From: Bacteroidales bacterium UBA1797
GTDB taxonomy: Bacteria > Bacteroidota > Bacteroidia > Bacteroidales > VadinHA17
Reading direction: 5' to 3'
NCBI GenBank assembly: GCA_002319885.1
Contig: DCFT01000124.1
Coordinates: forward strand, 1 to 25,805
DNA: 25,805 nt
Position numbers and translations under genes: made by a program. Shown here one piece after another: positions 14,554 through 23,109 of this stretch. Position 1 is the stretch's first letter. Each line of letters begins with the position of its first letter. The notes under the pieces were generated by a model, which was not told where the DNA came from, did not search any database, and was given only the letters and a program-made list of their open reading frames with translations.

Positions 14554-15567
14554 TTGAGAAAAAGTATTCTGCAGACAATTAAATTTTTAGCATTTTTAGC
14601 CGTTGGAGTGTTACTGCTATGGTTCGCCTTCCGGACTGTAGATTTTTCAAAACTCTGGGCCGAACTGAAAATTGCAGACTATTCCTGGCTCCTGCTTTCA
14701 ATTCTTTTTGGATTCATTGCCTTTTTAAGCCGTGCAAGAAGATGGGTTTTGCTTATAAATCCACTCGGTTTCAAACCATCCTTCAGCAATTCCTTTTATG
14801 CAATGATGACCGGGTACCTTGCAAATCTTGCTCTTCCCAGAATTGGAGAAATCACCCGCTGTGTTGCATTAGGCAAAAAGGAAAAAATCCCTGTTGATCA
14901 GCTCATCGGAACTGTTGTAATTGAGCGTACTATCGATTTCCTGTCGCTTTTGAGCATTATGGTTATAATGATATTTACAAGTGGTGATCAGATCGGCATG
15001 TTTCTTAAAGAGAGTATACTTATACCAATCCAACAGAAAGTATTTTCGGTATTTGGGAACATTTGGGAACTCTGGATTATTCTCTTTTCTCTGGGACTTA
15101 TTACTCTTTTTCTGATTTTCAGATTCAGAAAAAATCTACGCAAGATCCGGTTTTTTTCAAAGATATTCGATCTTGCCCATGGAATAATCTATGGCCTGAA
15201 AACTATCACCAATCTGAAAAGAAAATGGGAATTTATCTTCCATACAGTTTTTATCTGGGTAAACTATGTTCTGATGACCTGGGTGGTTGTGTTTTCACTT
15301 CCAAGTACTTCGCATCTGACCATCGGCAACAGTATTTTCATCCTTGTAATAGGAGGACTGGCCATGTCAGCTCCTGTTCAGAGCGGACTCGGTGCTTTTC
15401 ATTATATTGTTTCCCGCGGTCTTCTTATTGTCTTCTCAATACCAATTGAAGACGGACTGGCATATGCATTACTTACCCACGAAGCTGAATTGCTTTCCAT
15501 AGTGGTTCTTGGCGCAATATCTTTCTTTATCCTTCTTAGAAGAGAGAAGCAGACCAAAACACCTTGA
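14554..15567 (+). CDS. Lysylphosphatidylglycerol synthase TM / flippase-like membrane protein (UPF0104)
   Basis: A 337-residue integral inner-membrane protein of the LPG_synthase_TM (YbhN/UPF0104) family, the membrane part found in MprF without its soluble aminoacyltransferase domain. About 7-8 hydrophobic segments are visible, starting at FLAFLAVGVLLLWFAF, with conserved features ARRWVLLINPLGFKPSF, the small-residue loop LALPRIGEITRCVAL and VVIERTIDFLSLL, and near the end APVQSGLGAFHYIVSRGL. Members are thought to translocate lipids or prenyl-linked substrates; the substrate here is unknown. The start is TTG at 14554, two bases after panD; no ATG precedes the first hydrophobic segment. The tight spacing implies co-transcription with panD, though no functional link to pantothenate is evident. 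Confidence 0.85.
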   Translation: MRKSILQTIKFLAFLAVGVLLLWFAFRTVDFSKLWAELKIADYSWLLLSILFGFIAFLSRARRWVLLINPLGFKPSFSNSFYAMMTGYLANLALPRIGEITRCVALGKKEKIPVDQLIGTVVIERTIDFLSLLSIMVIMIFTSGDQIGMFLKESILIPIQQKVFSVFGNIWELWIILFSLGLITLFLIFRFRKNLRKIRFFSKIFDLAHGIIYGLKTITNLKRKWEFIFHTVFIWVNYVLMTWVVVFSLPSTSHLTIGNSIFILVIGGLAMSAPVQSGLGAFHYIVSRGLLIVFSIPIEDGLAYALLTHEAELLSIVVLGAISFFILLRREKQTKTP

Positions 15568-15617
15568 TTATTTTACCCCTCCCTTAGTGGTTGGGGGCCT
15601 TAACGGCGATAAAACTT

Positions 15618-16979
15618 ATGTCAAAAAATAAAACAGTATTCGTATGTCAGAACTGCGGGGCCGAATCCCCTAAGTGGATTGGCAGATGTCCCTCATGTAA
15701 AGAGTGGAATACATATCATGAAGAGATTATTGCTCCCGCTTCTTCCCGTGACGTTTCGTTTGCAGGTAGCCAGGATAAAAGAAAACCTGCACTTCTCGAT
15801 AATATAAAAGCTGACGAACATGGTCGCCGGAAGACCGGTATTGCCGAACTCGACCGCATACTCGGGGGTGGAATTGTCGGTGGATCGCTGATTCTTTTAG
15901 GAGGAGAACCCGGTGTAGGCAAATCAACTCTTGCACTTCAGCTTGCTCTCGCCCTAAAAGGGGAAAATATCCTCTATGTATCGGGCGAGGAGAGCGAAGA
16001 GCAGATCAGTCTGAGGGCAAGAAGGATGAAAAACTCAAATCCTCAATGCTATATTCTTAGCGAGACCGATCTTGAAACTATCCTTACTCATGCCGAGAAC
16101 ATTAAACCCGGATTAATAATAATTGATTCAATTCAAACAATCAGCAATCCGTTGCTTGAGTCTTCGCCAGGTTCCGTTACACAGGTGCGGGAATGTGCCG
16201 CCCAACTTCTTAAATATTCAAAAATTACCGGAATCCCTGTTTTCCTGATCGGACATATTACAAAAGACGGGACACTGGCCGGTCCCAAAGTTCTTGAACA
16301 TATCGTCGATGTCGTTCTCTATTTTGAAGGCGACAATAACTATGTTTACCGGATCCTCAGATCGGTAAAAAACAGGTTCGGTTCAACAGCCGAATTAGGC
16401 ATTTTTGAAATGGTAGAGACGGGATTAAGAGAAGTTGACAACCCTTCTGAAATGTTTATAAATCAACACGATGAAGCTCTCAGCGGCATATCAATTGCTG
16501 CTACAGTAGATGGTCTGAGACCATTTCTTATTGAGACGCAGGCACTGGTCAGCAGCGCTGTATACGGAACTCCTCAGCGAAGCTCCACCGGCTTTGATAT
16601 CAGGAGACTTAATATGCTGCTTGCCGTTCTCGAGAAAAGAGCAGGATTTAAACTGGGTGTCAAAGATGTTTTCCTGAATATTGCCGGAGGAATAAAGGTA
16701 AATGATCCTGCAATAGATCTGGCAATTATAAGTTCTGTTCTCTCCTCAAATCTTGATATTCCTATTGGCCGCGAAGTATGCTTTTCGGGTGAAACAGGTC
16801 TCTCAGGTGAAATAAGGCCGGTTTCGCGTATTGAACAACGGATCCGTGAAGCCTCTAAAATGGGATTTAATAAAATATATATATCGAAGTATCACAGGAG
16901 TATATCGGTTAATGGGCTGAATATTGAGGTTATACCTGTTGGGAAGATAGAGAACCTTGTAAGATCGCTCTTTAGTTAA
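15618..16979 (+). CDS. radA: DNA repair protein RadA
   Basis: A RecA-like ATPase (453 residues) that helps process recombination intermediates by driving branch migration with RecA. Domains in order are a C4 zinc finger (C10, C13, C24, C27 in VCQNCGAESPKWIGRCPSC), an ATPase core with Walker A GEPGVGKST (96-104), the RadA-specific KNRFG motif (251-255), and a C-terminal Lon-protease-like domain (about 270-450, with NIAGGIKVNDPAIDLAI and GEIRPVSRIEQR) that lacks protease function. I chose the ATG at 15618 over an in-frame TTG at 15591, because the ATG puts the zinc finger eight residues in, as in homologues, and the extra nine residues look non-conserved. It follows the flippase-like gene by 50 bases and converges on the penicillin-binding protein gene with 11 bases between. 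Confidence 0.95.
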   Translation: MSKNKTVFVCQNCGAESPKWIGRCPSCKEWNTYHEEIIAPASSRDVSFAGSQDKRKPALLDNIKADEHGRRKTGIAELDRILGGGIVGGSLILLGGEPGVGKSTLALQLALALKGENILYVSGEESEEQISLRARRMKNSNPQCYILSETDLETILTHAENIKPGLIIIDSIQTISNPLLESSPGSVTQVRECAAQLLKYSKITGIPVFLIGHITKDGTLAGPKVLEHIVDVVLYFEGDNNYVYRILRSVKNRFGSTAELGIFEMVETGLREVDNPSEMFINQHDEALSGISIAATVDGLRPFLIETQALVSSAVYGTPQRSSTGFDIRRLNMLLAVLEKRAGFKLGVKDVFLNIAGGIKVNDPAIDLAIISSVLSSNLDIPIGREVCFSGETGLSGEIRPVSRIEQRIREASKMGFNKIYISKYHRSISVNGLNIEVIPVGKIENLVRSLFS

Positions 16980-16990
16980 AATGGTGGCGT

Positions 16991-19342
16991 TTAATATCTT
17001 ACCCTCCTTTTGCTTTCTCCTCTTGAACTGATTTTATTAACTTTATCGCAATCAAGATCCATATTAAAATTCGATGGTGCCTCGAATTCATCTGCCTCCA
17101 TAATACCGAACTGCGGATCGGCATAAACCTTTTTAAGAAAGAGACCCATTATCGGGAGTGCCATATTAGCACCCGACCCTTCACCTAAAGTCTCAAAATG
17201 GATTGCCTGGTCCTCCCATCCGCTCCATACTCCTCCTACCAGATTTGGCGTTACAGCCATAAACCAGCCATTTGAATGATTCTGGGTAGTGCCTGTTTTG
17301 CCACCTATCTGGTTCATCAGGTTAAAAGGTTCCTTCCTTAAATTGTTTCCTGTTCCGGCTCTCACAACACCCTGCAGAAGGTTAAGCATCAGATAAGCCT
17401 GGTCTTCACTCAGTACCTCTTCAATTTTAGGCGTAAACTTTGAAATAATATTCCCGTTCTTGTCTTCAATACGTGTAACATACATTGGTCGGGTATAAAC
17501 ACCCTTATTGGCAAATGTCCCATAGGCACCAACCATCTCTTCGAGTTTAATATCAGATGTCCCTAAAAATATTGACGGTACAGGATCAATAAAACTTCTG
17601 ACTCCCATCTTGTGCATAAGATCCGTAACTGCTGCCGGTTTAAACTGTTTCATCAGCCATGCCGAAATATAGTTTTCAGATTCCGCGAGGCCCCAGGCGA
17701 GAGTCACCATTTTGCCGTGGTATTTTTCGGGACCTGTGCTCCTTGGTGTCCAGGGGACAGAATCACCCGGAACATCAAATGACCGGGGAATATCTTCAAC
17801 CTGATAGCATGGAGAATAACCATTTTGAATAGCAACGGTATATAAAAAAGGTTTTATTGTACTTCCAATCTGCCGTTTCTGCTGAGTTACACCGTCATAT
17901 TTAAAATATCTGAAATCGGGGCCGCCAACATATGCTTTAACGTTCCCATTATGAGGATCTTCAACCATAAAAGCAGAACGAATAAAATATTTGTAATATT
18001 TTATTGAATCAAGAGGGGTCATAATGGTGTCCCTGTCGCCTTTCCACGAGAAAACTCTCATCCTGACTCTGGTGTTAAATGCGAGCATAATGGAATCTTC
18101 AGAGGTTCCTCTGGCACGCATCAGATAATACCTGTCACTTTGTTTCAGAGAAGTCATTATTAAATCATCAACTTCCTCTTTCTTTAGATCGTCAGAGAAC
18201 GGAGGATTCTTGAACCATCGCGCACGTCTGTAAAAATCGGGCTGTACTTTTTTAGATAAATGTTCTGCCACTGCCTCTTCTGCATATTTTTGCATACGTG
18301 AATTAATAGTTGTATATATTTTCAGCCCGTCCCTGAAAATGTCATATCTGGTCCCATCGGGTTTTTTATTTTTATTGCACCAGCCATACAGAGGATTATT
18401 ATTCCATTCCCACAATGCGTCATCGAACGATGACTGTCGTTCATATTTATTTCTGTCTGGTTCCGGCTTTTTCATTAAGTTCGTCAGGTATTGCCTGAAA
18501 TAAGTTGCCAGCCCGCTATTATGATCTTCTACCCTTAAAGTGGACTCAATCGGCAGTTTCATTACCGAATCTGCAACCGACGGCTTTATATATCCATACT
18601 TAGCCATCTGGGAGAGAACAACGTTACGTCTCTGAAGCATAAGATTATAATTCCTGATAGGGTTATATCTTGTTGATGCTTTGAGCATTCCTATAAGTAC
18701 TGCTGCCTGTTGAAGATTAAGAGAATCGGGAGTTGTATTGAAATATACCCTTGCAGCCGATCTGATTCCTATAGCATTGAAGCTGAAATCAAATTTATTG
18801 AGATACATTGTTATTATCTCTTCCTTGGTATAGCTTCTTTCAAGTTTGACAGCAGTCTGCCATTCCTTGAACTTTGATACCCCAAGCTTGATCTTTCGCA
18901 TAAGAGAAGAATTCTGTGCGGTATCTCTCGGATAAAGTTGTTTTGCAAGTTGCTGCGTGATGGTGCTGCCGCCACCAGCGCTCTGCCTGAGCAGAATAGT
19001 ACGTATTGCTGCACGTCCCAGACCACGGATATCAATGCCGGAATGCAGGTTATAACGAATATCTTCAGTAGCGATGAGAGCATCGGTCAGATAGGGAGAT
19101 AAATCTTTATATTCTGTCCATGTGCGGTTCTCGATACTTATTTTTCCAAGCAGGACACCATCCTCGGAAATTACCTGGGCGGCCAGATAATATTCAGGAT
19201 TCTCAAGTTCGCCGAATGAAGGCATGGGACCTAGCTTTCCTTTTGATATAAGAATGAATAAAGTTATAATAACTACAAATGGAAAAGTAAACAGAACCCA
19301 GAACCAGATAACATATTTTTTATTGTTTGTATTGCCTTTCAT
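16991..19342 (-). CDS. Penicillin-binding protein 1A (bifunctional transglycosylase/transpeptidase)
   Basis: A class A PBP of 783 residues that polymerises and cross-links peptidoglycan in the periplasm, anchored by one N-terminal membrane segment (about 10-32). The GT51 domain (about 60-230) shows ALIATEDIRYNLHSGIDIRG with catalytic E93, GGGSTITQQLAKQL (123-136) and ERSYTKEEIITMYLN (168-182). The transpeptidase domain has the SxxK motif at S494 (QIGSTIKPF), SxN at S555-E-N557, and KTGTT at 682-686. The C-terminal tail is charged and ends in a basic cluster (KRRVRY). Length and order are typical for Bacteroidota PBP1A. It is monocistronic as far as visible and divergent from topA. Confidence 0.95.
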   Translation of the reverse strand: MKGNTNNKKYVIWFWVLFTFPFVVIITLFILISKGKLGPMPSFGELENPEYYLAAQVISEDGVLLGKISIENRTWTEYKDLSPYLTDALIATEDIRYNLHSGIDIRGLGRAAIRTILLRQSAGGGSTITQQLAKQLYPRDTAQNSSLMRKIKLGVSKFKEWQTAVKLERSYTKEEIITMYLNKFDFSFNAIGIRSAARVYFNTTPDSLNLQQAAVLIGMLKASTRYNPIRNYNLMLQRRNVVLSQMAKYGYIKPSVADSVMKLPIESTLRVEDHNSGLATYFRQYLTNLMKKPEPDRNKYERQSSFDDALWEWNNNPLYGWCNKNKKPDGTRYDIFRDGLKIYTTINSRMQKYAEEAVAEHLSKKVQPDFYRRARWFKNPPFSDDLKKEEVDDLIMTSLKQSDRYYLMRARGTSEDSIMLAFNTRVRMRVFSWKGDRDTIMTPLDSIKYYKYFIRSAFMVEDPHNGNVKAYVGGPDFRYFKYDGVTQQKRQIGSTIKPFLYTVAIQNGYSPCYQVEDIPRSFDVPGDSVPWTPRSTGPEKYHGKMVTLAWGLAESENYISAWLMKQFKPAAVTDLMHKMGVRSFIDPVPSIFLGTSDIKLEEMVGAYGTFANKGVYTRPMYVTRIEDKNGNIISKFTPKIEEVLSEDQAYLMLNLLQGVVRAGTGNNLRKEPFNLMNQIGGKTGTTQNHSNGWFMAVTPNLVGGVWSGWEDQAIHFETLGEGSGANMALPIMGLFLKKVYADPQFGIMEADEFEAPSNFNMDLDCDKVNKISSRGESKRRVRY

Positions 19343-19360
19343 TTACTTAGATGTTTGGTC

Positions 19361-19368
19361 CAAAAATA
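19361..19368 (-). promoter_or_regulatory. -7 box TATTTTTG for the PBP1A gene
   Basis: On the - strand TATTTTTG fits TAnnTTTG exactly and lies 19-26 bases before the PBP1A ATG, implying a leader of about 12-15 bases. The -33 element is unclear. Confidence 0.45.
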
Positions 19369-19397
19369 GTAAATAATAAAGAATCTTAACGGTTTAT

Positions 19398-19429
19398 TTT
19401 GAAGTTTGGTACCTAATTGATTTACTTTG
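19398..19429 (+). promoter_or_regulatory. Possible topA promoter: TTTG - 20 bases - TTACTTTG
   Basis: TTTG (19398-19401) is separated by 20 bases from TTACTTTG (19422-19429), which differs from TAnnTTTG at one base. Spacing and distance to the ATG (32 bases) fit a Bacteroidota promoter. Confidence 0.42.
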
Positions 19430-19461
19430 TCGTCTGAAAAAAAGAATAAATATCTGCTGTC

Positions 19462-21765
19462 ATGATCGAAAATCTTGTAATTGTTGAGTCACCTGCCAAA
19501 GCTAAAACTATTGAGAAGTTCCTGGGAAAAGATTTCCGTGTTGTGTCGAGTTTCGGACATATCAGGGACCTGGCTAAAAAGAACTTAGGTATTGATATTA
19601 AGAATAATTTCGAACCCGATTATGAGATACCGAAAGAAAAGGCAAAGGTTGTAAGCGAACTGCGTAAAGCAGCTGCAGAATCAAAAAATATCTGGATAGC
19701 TTCTGACGAGGACCGTGAAGGAGAAGCTATAGCCTGGCACCTTGCAAGCGTACTGAAACTTGATCTTTTAACAACAAAAAGAATTGTATTTCATGAAATA
19801 ACCAGGGAAGCGATCTCAGATGCCATTGAAAACCCCCGTAGGGTTGACATGAATCTAGTTAATTCCCAGCAGGCCAGACGCATACTCGACAGGCTTGTAG
19901 GTTTCGAGATCTCACCGGTACTCTGGAAAAAGGTACAACCATCGTTGTCCGCAGGAAGAGTTCAGTCGGTAGCTGTACGCCTGATTGTTGAAAGGGAAAG
20001 GGAGATTATTTCTTTCGAAACAGAATCTCAGTTCAGGGTTACGGCAATTTTCACTATCGATTCGGAAAATGGTGAAAAAGCTACTCTGAGGGCAGAAGCC
20101 TCTAAAAGGTTCGCTGATGAAAAGGAAGCTCTTAAGTTCCTGGAACTTTGTAATAGCTCAAAATATACTATAGGCAATATAAGCATTAAACCCGGAACCC
20201 GATCACCTTCTCCTCCGTTTACAACTTCAACACTTCAGCAGGAGGCTTACAGAAAACTTGGATTTTCAGTAGCACAAACCATGGCTGTGGCACAGAAATT
20301 ATATGAAGCAGGGAAAATTACTTATATGAGGACCGATTCCACGAATCTTTCCAACCTTGCTTTGGCTAAATCGCGTGACATGATCATATCAGAGTTTGGA
20401 GAAAAATATTCAAAAACCCGTCAGTTTAAAACCAAATCGAAAGGAGCTCAGGAAGCACACGAAGCTATTCGTCCTGCTTATCTCGATAATCCCACCACTT
20501 CAGGCAGTCAAAATGAGAAAAAACTGTATGAACTGATCTGGAAGAGGACATTAGCCTCGCAGATGTCTGATGCTATCATAGAAAAGACATCAATAACAAT
20601 TGATATGTCTGATTCTCCTGTATTATTCCAGGCAAATGGTGAAGTAATTAAATTCGATGGATTTCTCAGGGTTTACACTGAATCGACTGATCAGGAAACA
20701 ACCGATGATGACAGATATGTGATTCCTCCTGTAACAAAAGGGATGTCACTTTCGTATGAAAGCATAACAGCAACACAAAAATATACATTGCCTCCTTCCA
20801 GATATACTGAAGCGAGCCTGGTTAAAAAACTTGAGGAACTAGGTATAGGCCGACCATCGACTTATGCTCCTACAATATCTACTATTCAGAATCGTGGTTA
20901 TGTTTCGCGTGAAGACAGACCGGGAGAAAAACGTCCGGTAAAAATCATCACCCTTCTCGATGGTAAATTTGCAAATTCTGTCAAAACTGAAGTGACAGGA
21001 AAAGAAAAATCTAAACTTTTCCCTCAGGATATCGGGATGATAGTAAATGATTTTCTAATGGAAAATTTCTCTGAAATTGTTGATTATCATTTCACGGCAG
21101 AAGTGGAAGAACAATTTGATGAGATAGCTCTCGGGAATCTCAAATGGACCGGCATGATTGAAAAGTTCTATTCGCCGTTTCATAAGACAGTTACAAATAC
21201 ACTTGAGAAAAAAGAAAGGAAAACGGGAGTAAGACTGCTTGGAAATCATCCTGAAACAGGAGAGCCGGTTACTGTGAGGATGGGCCGGTTTGGTCCTGTT
21301 GCACAGATAGGTGACTCAGGCAATGGAGAAAAACCAAGGTATGCAAGTCTTTCCAAAAACCAGCTCCTTGAAACCATCACTCTCGAAGAAGCCCTGAACC
21401 TCTTCCGGCTTCCCCGCACCGTGGGAGAATACGATGGAGGTGAGATGGTAGTAGGTATAGGTAAATTCGGACCATATATAAGATATAAAAGTAAATTCTT
21501 CTCATTAAAAAAGGGAGTGGATGATCCATATAGCATCACGTCTGAAAGGGCTGTAGAGATAATCCTGGAAAAAAATGAGAGCGATAAAAAGAAGATACTG
21601 AAAGATTTTGGTGATATGATGCTCCTGAATGGAAGATACGGACCTTATTTAGTTAAGGATAAACTAAACTACAGACTCCCTAAAGGAGCAGATGCAGAAA
21701 AACTAAGCAGAGAAGACTGTGTTAAGATAATAGAGACCAGTGATAAAACCAAAAAGAGCTCTTAA
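19462..21765 (+). CDS. topA: DNA topoisomerase I (type IA)
   Basis: Relaxes negatively supercoiled DNA through a transient 5'-phosphotyrosine link. The TOPRIM domain is at the N-terminus (IENLVIVESPAKAKTIEKF with E9; ASDEDREGEAIAWHLA with D82 and D84), and the active-site tyrosine is about Y288 in AGKITYMRTDSTNLS. The strand-passage domains include PPSRYTEASLVKKLEELGIG and RPSTYAPTISTIQNRGYV. The C-terminal 170 residues have no CxxC zinc fingers (only two Cys in the whole protein). They carry instead repeats around MGRFGPVAQIG, IGKFGPYIRYKSKFFSL and NGRYGPYLVKD, the zinc-free TopA C-terminal repeat type seen in Bacteroidota. Total 767 residues. The arginase-family gene follows eight bases downstream. 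Confidence 0.96.
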   Translation: MIENLVIVESPAKAKTIEKFLGKDFRVVSSFGHIRDLAKKNLGIDIKNNFEPDYEIPKEKAKVVSELRKAAAESKNIWIASDEDREGEAIAWHLASVLKLDLLTTKRIVFHEITREAISDAIENPRRVDMNLVNSQQARRILDRLVGFEISPVLWKKVQPSLSAGRVQSVAVRLIVEREREIISFETESQFRVTAIFTIDSENGEKATLRAEASKRFADEKEALKFLELCNSSKYTIGNISIKPGTRSPSPPFTTSTLQQEAYRKLGFSVAQTMAVAQKLYEAGKITYMRTDSTNLSNLALAKSRDMIISEFGEKYSKTRQFKTKSKGAQEAHEAIRPAYLDNPTTSGSQNEKKLYELIWKRTLASQMSDAIIEKTSITIDMSDSPVLFQANGEVIKFDGFLRVYTESTDQETTDDDRYVIPPVTKGMSLSYESITATQKYTLPPSRYTEASLVKKLEELGIGRPSTYAPTISTIQNRGYVSREDRPGEKRPVKIITLLDGKFANSVKTEVTGKEKSKLFPQDIGMIVNDFLMENFSEIVDYHFTAEVEEQFDEIALGNLKWTGMIEKFYSPFHKTVTNTLEKKERKTGVRLLGNHPETGEPVTVRMGRFGPVAQIGDSGNGEKPRYASLSKNQLLETITLEEALNLFRLPRTVGEYDGGEMVVGIGKFGPYIRYKSKFFSLKKGVDDPYSITSERAVEIILEKNESDKKKILKDFGDMMLLNGRYGPYLVKDKLNYRLPKGADAEKLSREDCVKIIETSDKTKKSS

Positions 21766-21773
21766 AAAATACC

Positions 21774-22943
21774 ATGGTAGACCTGAATGACTATTTTAAT
21801 CCTGTAAGTATCGAGGGCCCCGAATTTGAGCATCTGACAGCTCAGGCCGGCTTCCCCCATAATATCACAATCCATACTGATAATTCACCTCTTAAGGATA
21901 TCAGTAAATATAAAATTGCATTGTTTGGCGTACCTGAAGGCAGAAACTCTTTAAATACAGGCTCGCTGAGAGGTCCCGATCTGATAAGAGGACAATTATA
22001 CAGGCTTGCAAAGATCCCTGGAAAATCTAAAATAATTGATCTCGGTAATATGAAGCAGGGGGTCACTTTTAACGATACTCTTGCCGGGTTAACTGATGTA
22101 TTATCATTCTTGATCAAAGAGAATCTATTCCCGGTAATTATAGGTGGAAGCAGCGCTCTCATTCCTGCTCTCGACAGGGCCATATCGCAGTTCCTGAAAA
22201 GATATACCCTTACTGCGGTTGATCCACGGATTGATTTCAGTAATGAGAGAAAAGAGCCTGACTCCTTCAATTATCTTAATACAATTCTTAATAATCACAA
22301 GAGTTCATTTTCTCATTATATTAATATAGGTTTTCAGACATATCTTAATGACCAGCAGATTATAAACCGGTTTCTGAAACGAAGATCCGAGCTTATCCGC
22401 ATAGGTGATGTCAGACAGGCAATCTATCTTACGGAGCCTCTTTTCCGCGATTCGGATGTTTCCATATTTGATATTTCTGCAGTCAGACAATCGGATGCAC
22501 CAGGGACAATGAGTCCTTCACCAAATGGCTTTTACGGAGAAGAGATCTGCCTCCTTTCTCGATATGCCGGAATATCCGATAAACTGAAAATATTTGGCCT
22601 CTTTGATGTAAATCCCGACTTTGATATACGTAATCAGACTACCGGTCTTGCCGCTCAGATACTCTGGTTTTTTCTCGAAGGATTTTCACAGAAGCAATAT
22701 GAAACTCCTGTTCTTAATATCAGTAATTCAGGCAGATTTATTAAATATCATGTACGCGTGACAGATCTCGAAGACGATCTGATATTTGTAAAAAGTAATA
22801 TGACTGACCGGTGGTGGATCGAACTTCAGTCGGATAAAGATGAGAATATTTATGTTTCATGTTCTCACGAAGATTATCTTAAAGCAAACCATAACGAAGT
22901 TCCTGACAGGTGGGTTCAGGCAGTTGAAAGATTAAAGTATTGA
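21774..22943 (+). CDS. Arginase/formimidoylglutamase-family protein with degenerate metal site
   Basis: A 389-residue protein of the ureohydrolase (arginase/agmatinase/formimidoylglutamase) fold, often labelled formimidoylglutamase in Bacteroidota. The fold is recognised by GVPEGRNSLNTGSLRGPDLIR (52-72), GGSSALIPALDRAI (124-137), VDPRIDFS (149-156) and SIFDISAVRQSDAPG (230-244), followed by NGFYGEEICLLSRYAGISDK. The six Mn ligands of arginase are only half kept: GGDH has become GGSS (H lost), DAHxD has become DPRID (H lost, both D kept as D150 and D154), and DxD has become D233-x-S235. A binuclear manganese hydrolase is therefore unlikely. It may be a binding or structural protein. An extra C-terminal domain of about 75 residues (316-389) has WWIEL and RWVQAVERL. 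It is likely co-transcribed with topA and lies just upstream of the T9SS operon. Confidence 0.8.
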   Translation: MVDLNDYFNPVSIEGPEFEHLTAQAGFPHNITIHTDNSPLKDISKYKIALFGVPEGRNSLNTGSLRGPDLIRGQLYRLAKIPGKSKIIDLGNMKQGVTFNDTLAGLTDVLSFLIKENLFPVIIGGSSALIPALDRAISQFLKRYTLTAVDPRIDFSNERKEPDSFNYLNTILNNHKSSFSHYINIGFQTYLNDQQIINRFLKRRSELIRIGDVRQAIYLTEPLFRDSDVSIFDISAVRQSDAPGTMSPSPNGFYGEEICLLSRYAGISDKLKIFGLFDVNPDFDIRNQTTGLAAQILWFFLEGFSQKQYETPVLNISNSGRFIKYHVRVTDLEDDLIFVKSNMTDRWWIELQSDKDENIYVSCSHEDYLKANHNEVPDRWVQAVERLKY

Positions 22944-23034
22944 TTTGTCAACTTTTGCAAAGATGCTTTTTATTCATCAAAAATCTTGATACACTCGTCA
23001 AAACAGTTGTTTCAAGGGTTTAAATAAATGCCGG

Positions 23035-23042
23035 TAAATTTG
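23035..23042 (+). promoter_or_regulatory. -7 box TAAATTTG for the T9SS operon
   Basis: TAAATTTG fits TAnnTTTG exactly and lies 68-75 bases before the chosen porP-like ATG. TTG at 23007-23009 is a possible -33 element, though the 25-base spacing is a little long. The rest of the 166-base gap contains nothing else that I recognise. Confidence 0.5.
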
Positions 23043-23109
23043 TATTCGATATAGATTTTTATTTATTTTACTCGTTCATTCAATGTGCATCGCAACTGCA
23101 AATAAAGAG

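Noticed and set aside
15576..15597. C-rich/G-rich hairpin between the flippase-like gene and radA as a terminator
   Set aside because: The stem is interrupted and unequal, and it is followed by CCTTAACGG and no T-run. It may be a weak structure, but it does not support a terminator call.
15591..15617. In-frame TTG start nine codons upstream of radA
   Set aside because: The ATG at 15618 places the zinc finger as in other RadA proteins; the extra residues look unconserved.
21842..22270. Antisense open frame of 142 codons opposite the arginase-family gene
   Set aside because: It is a shadow of a well-supported coding frame, with no recognisable motif and no promoter or separate intergenic start.
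23083..23109. Upstream in-frame ATG for the PorP-like gene
   Set aside because: It would add a nine-residue extension containing a Glu ahead of the signal peptide; the ATG at 23110 gives a normal MKK signal peptide.
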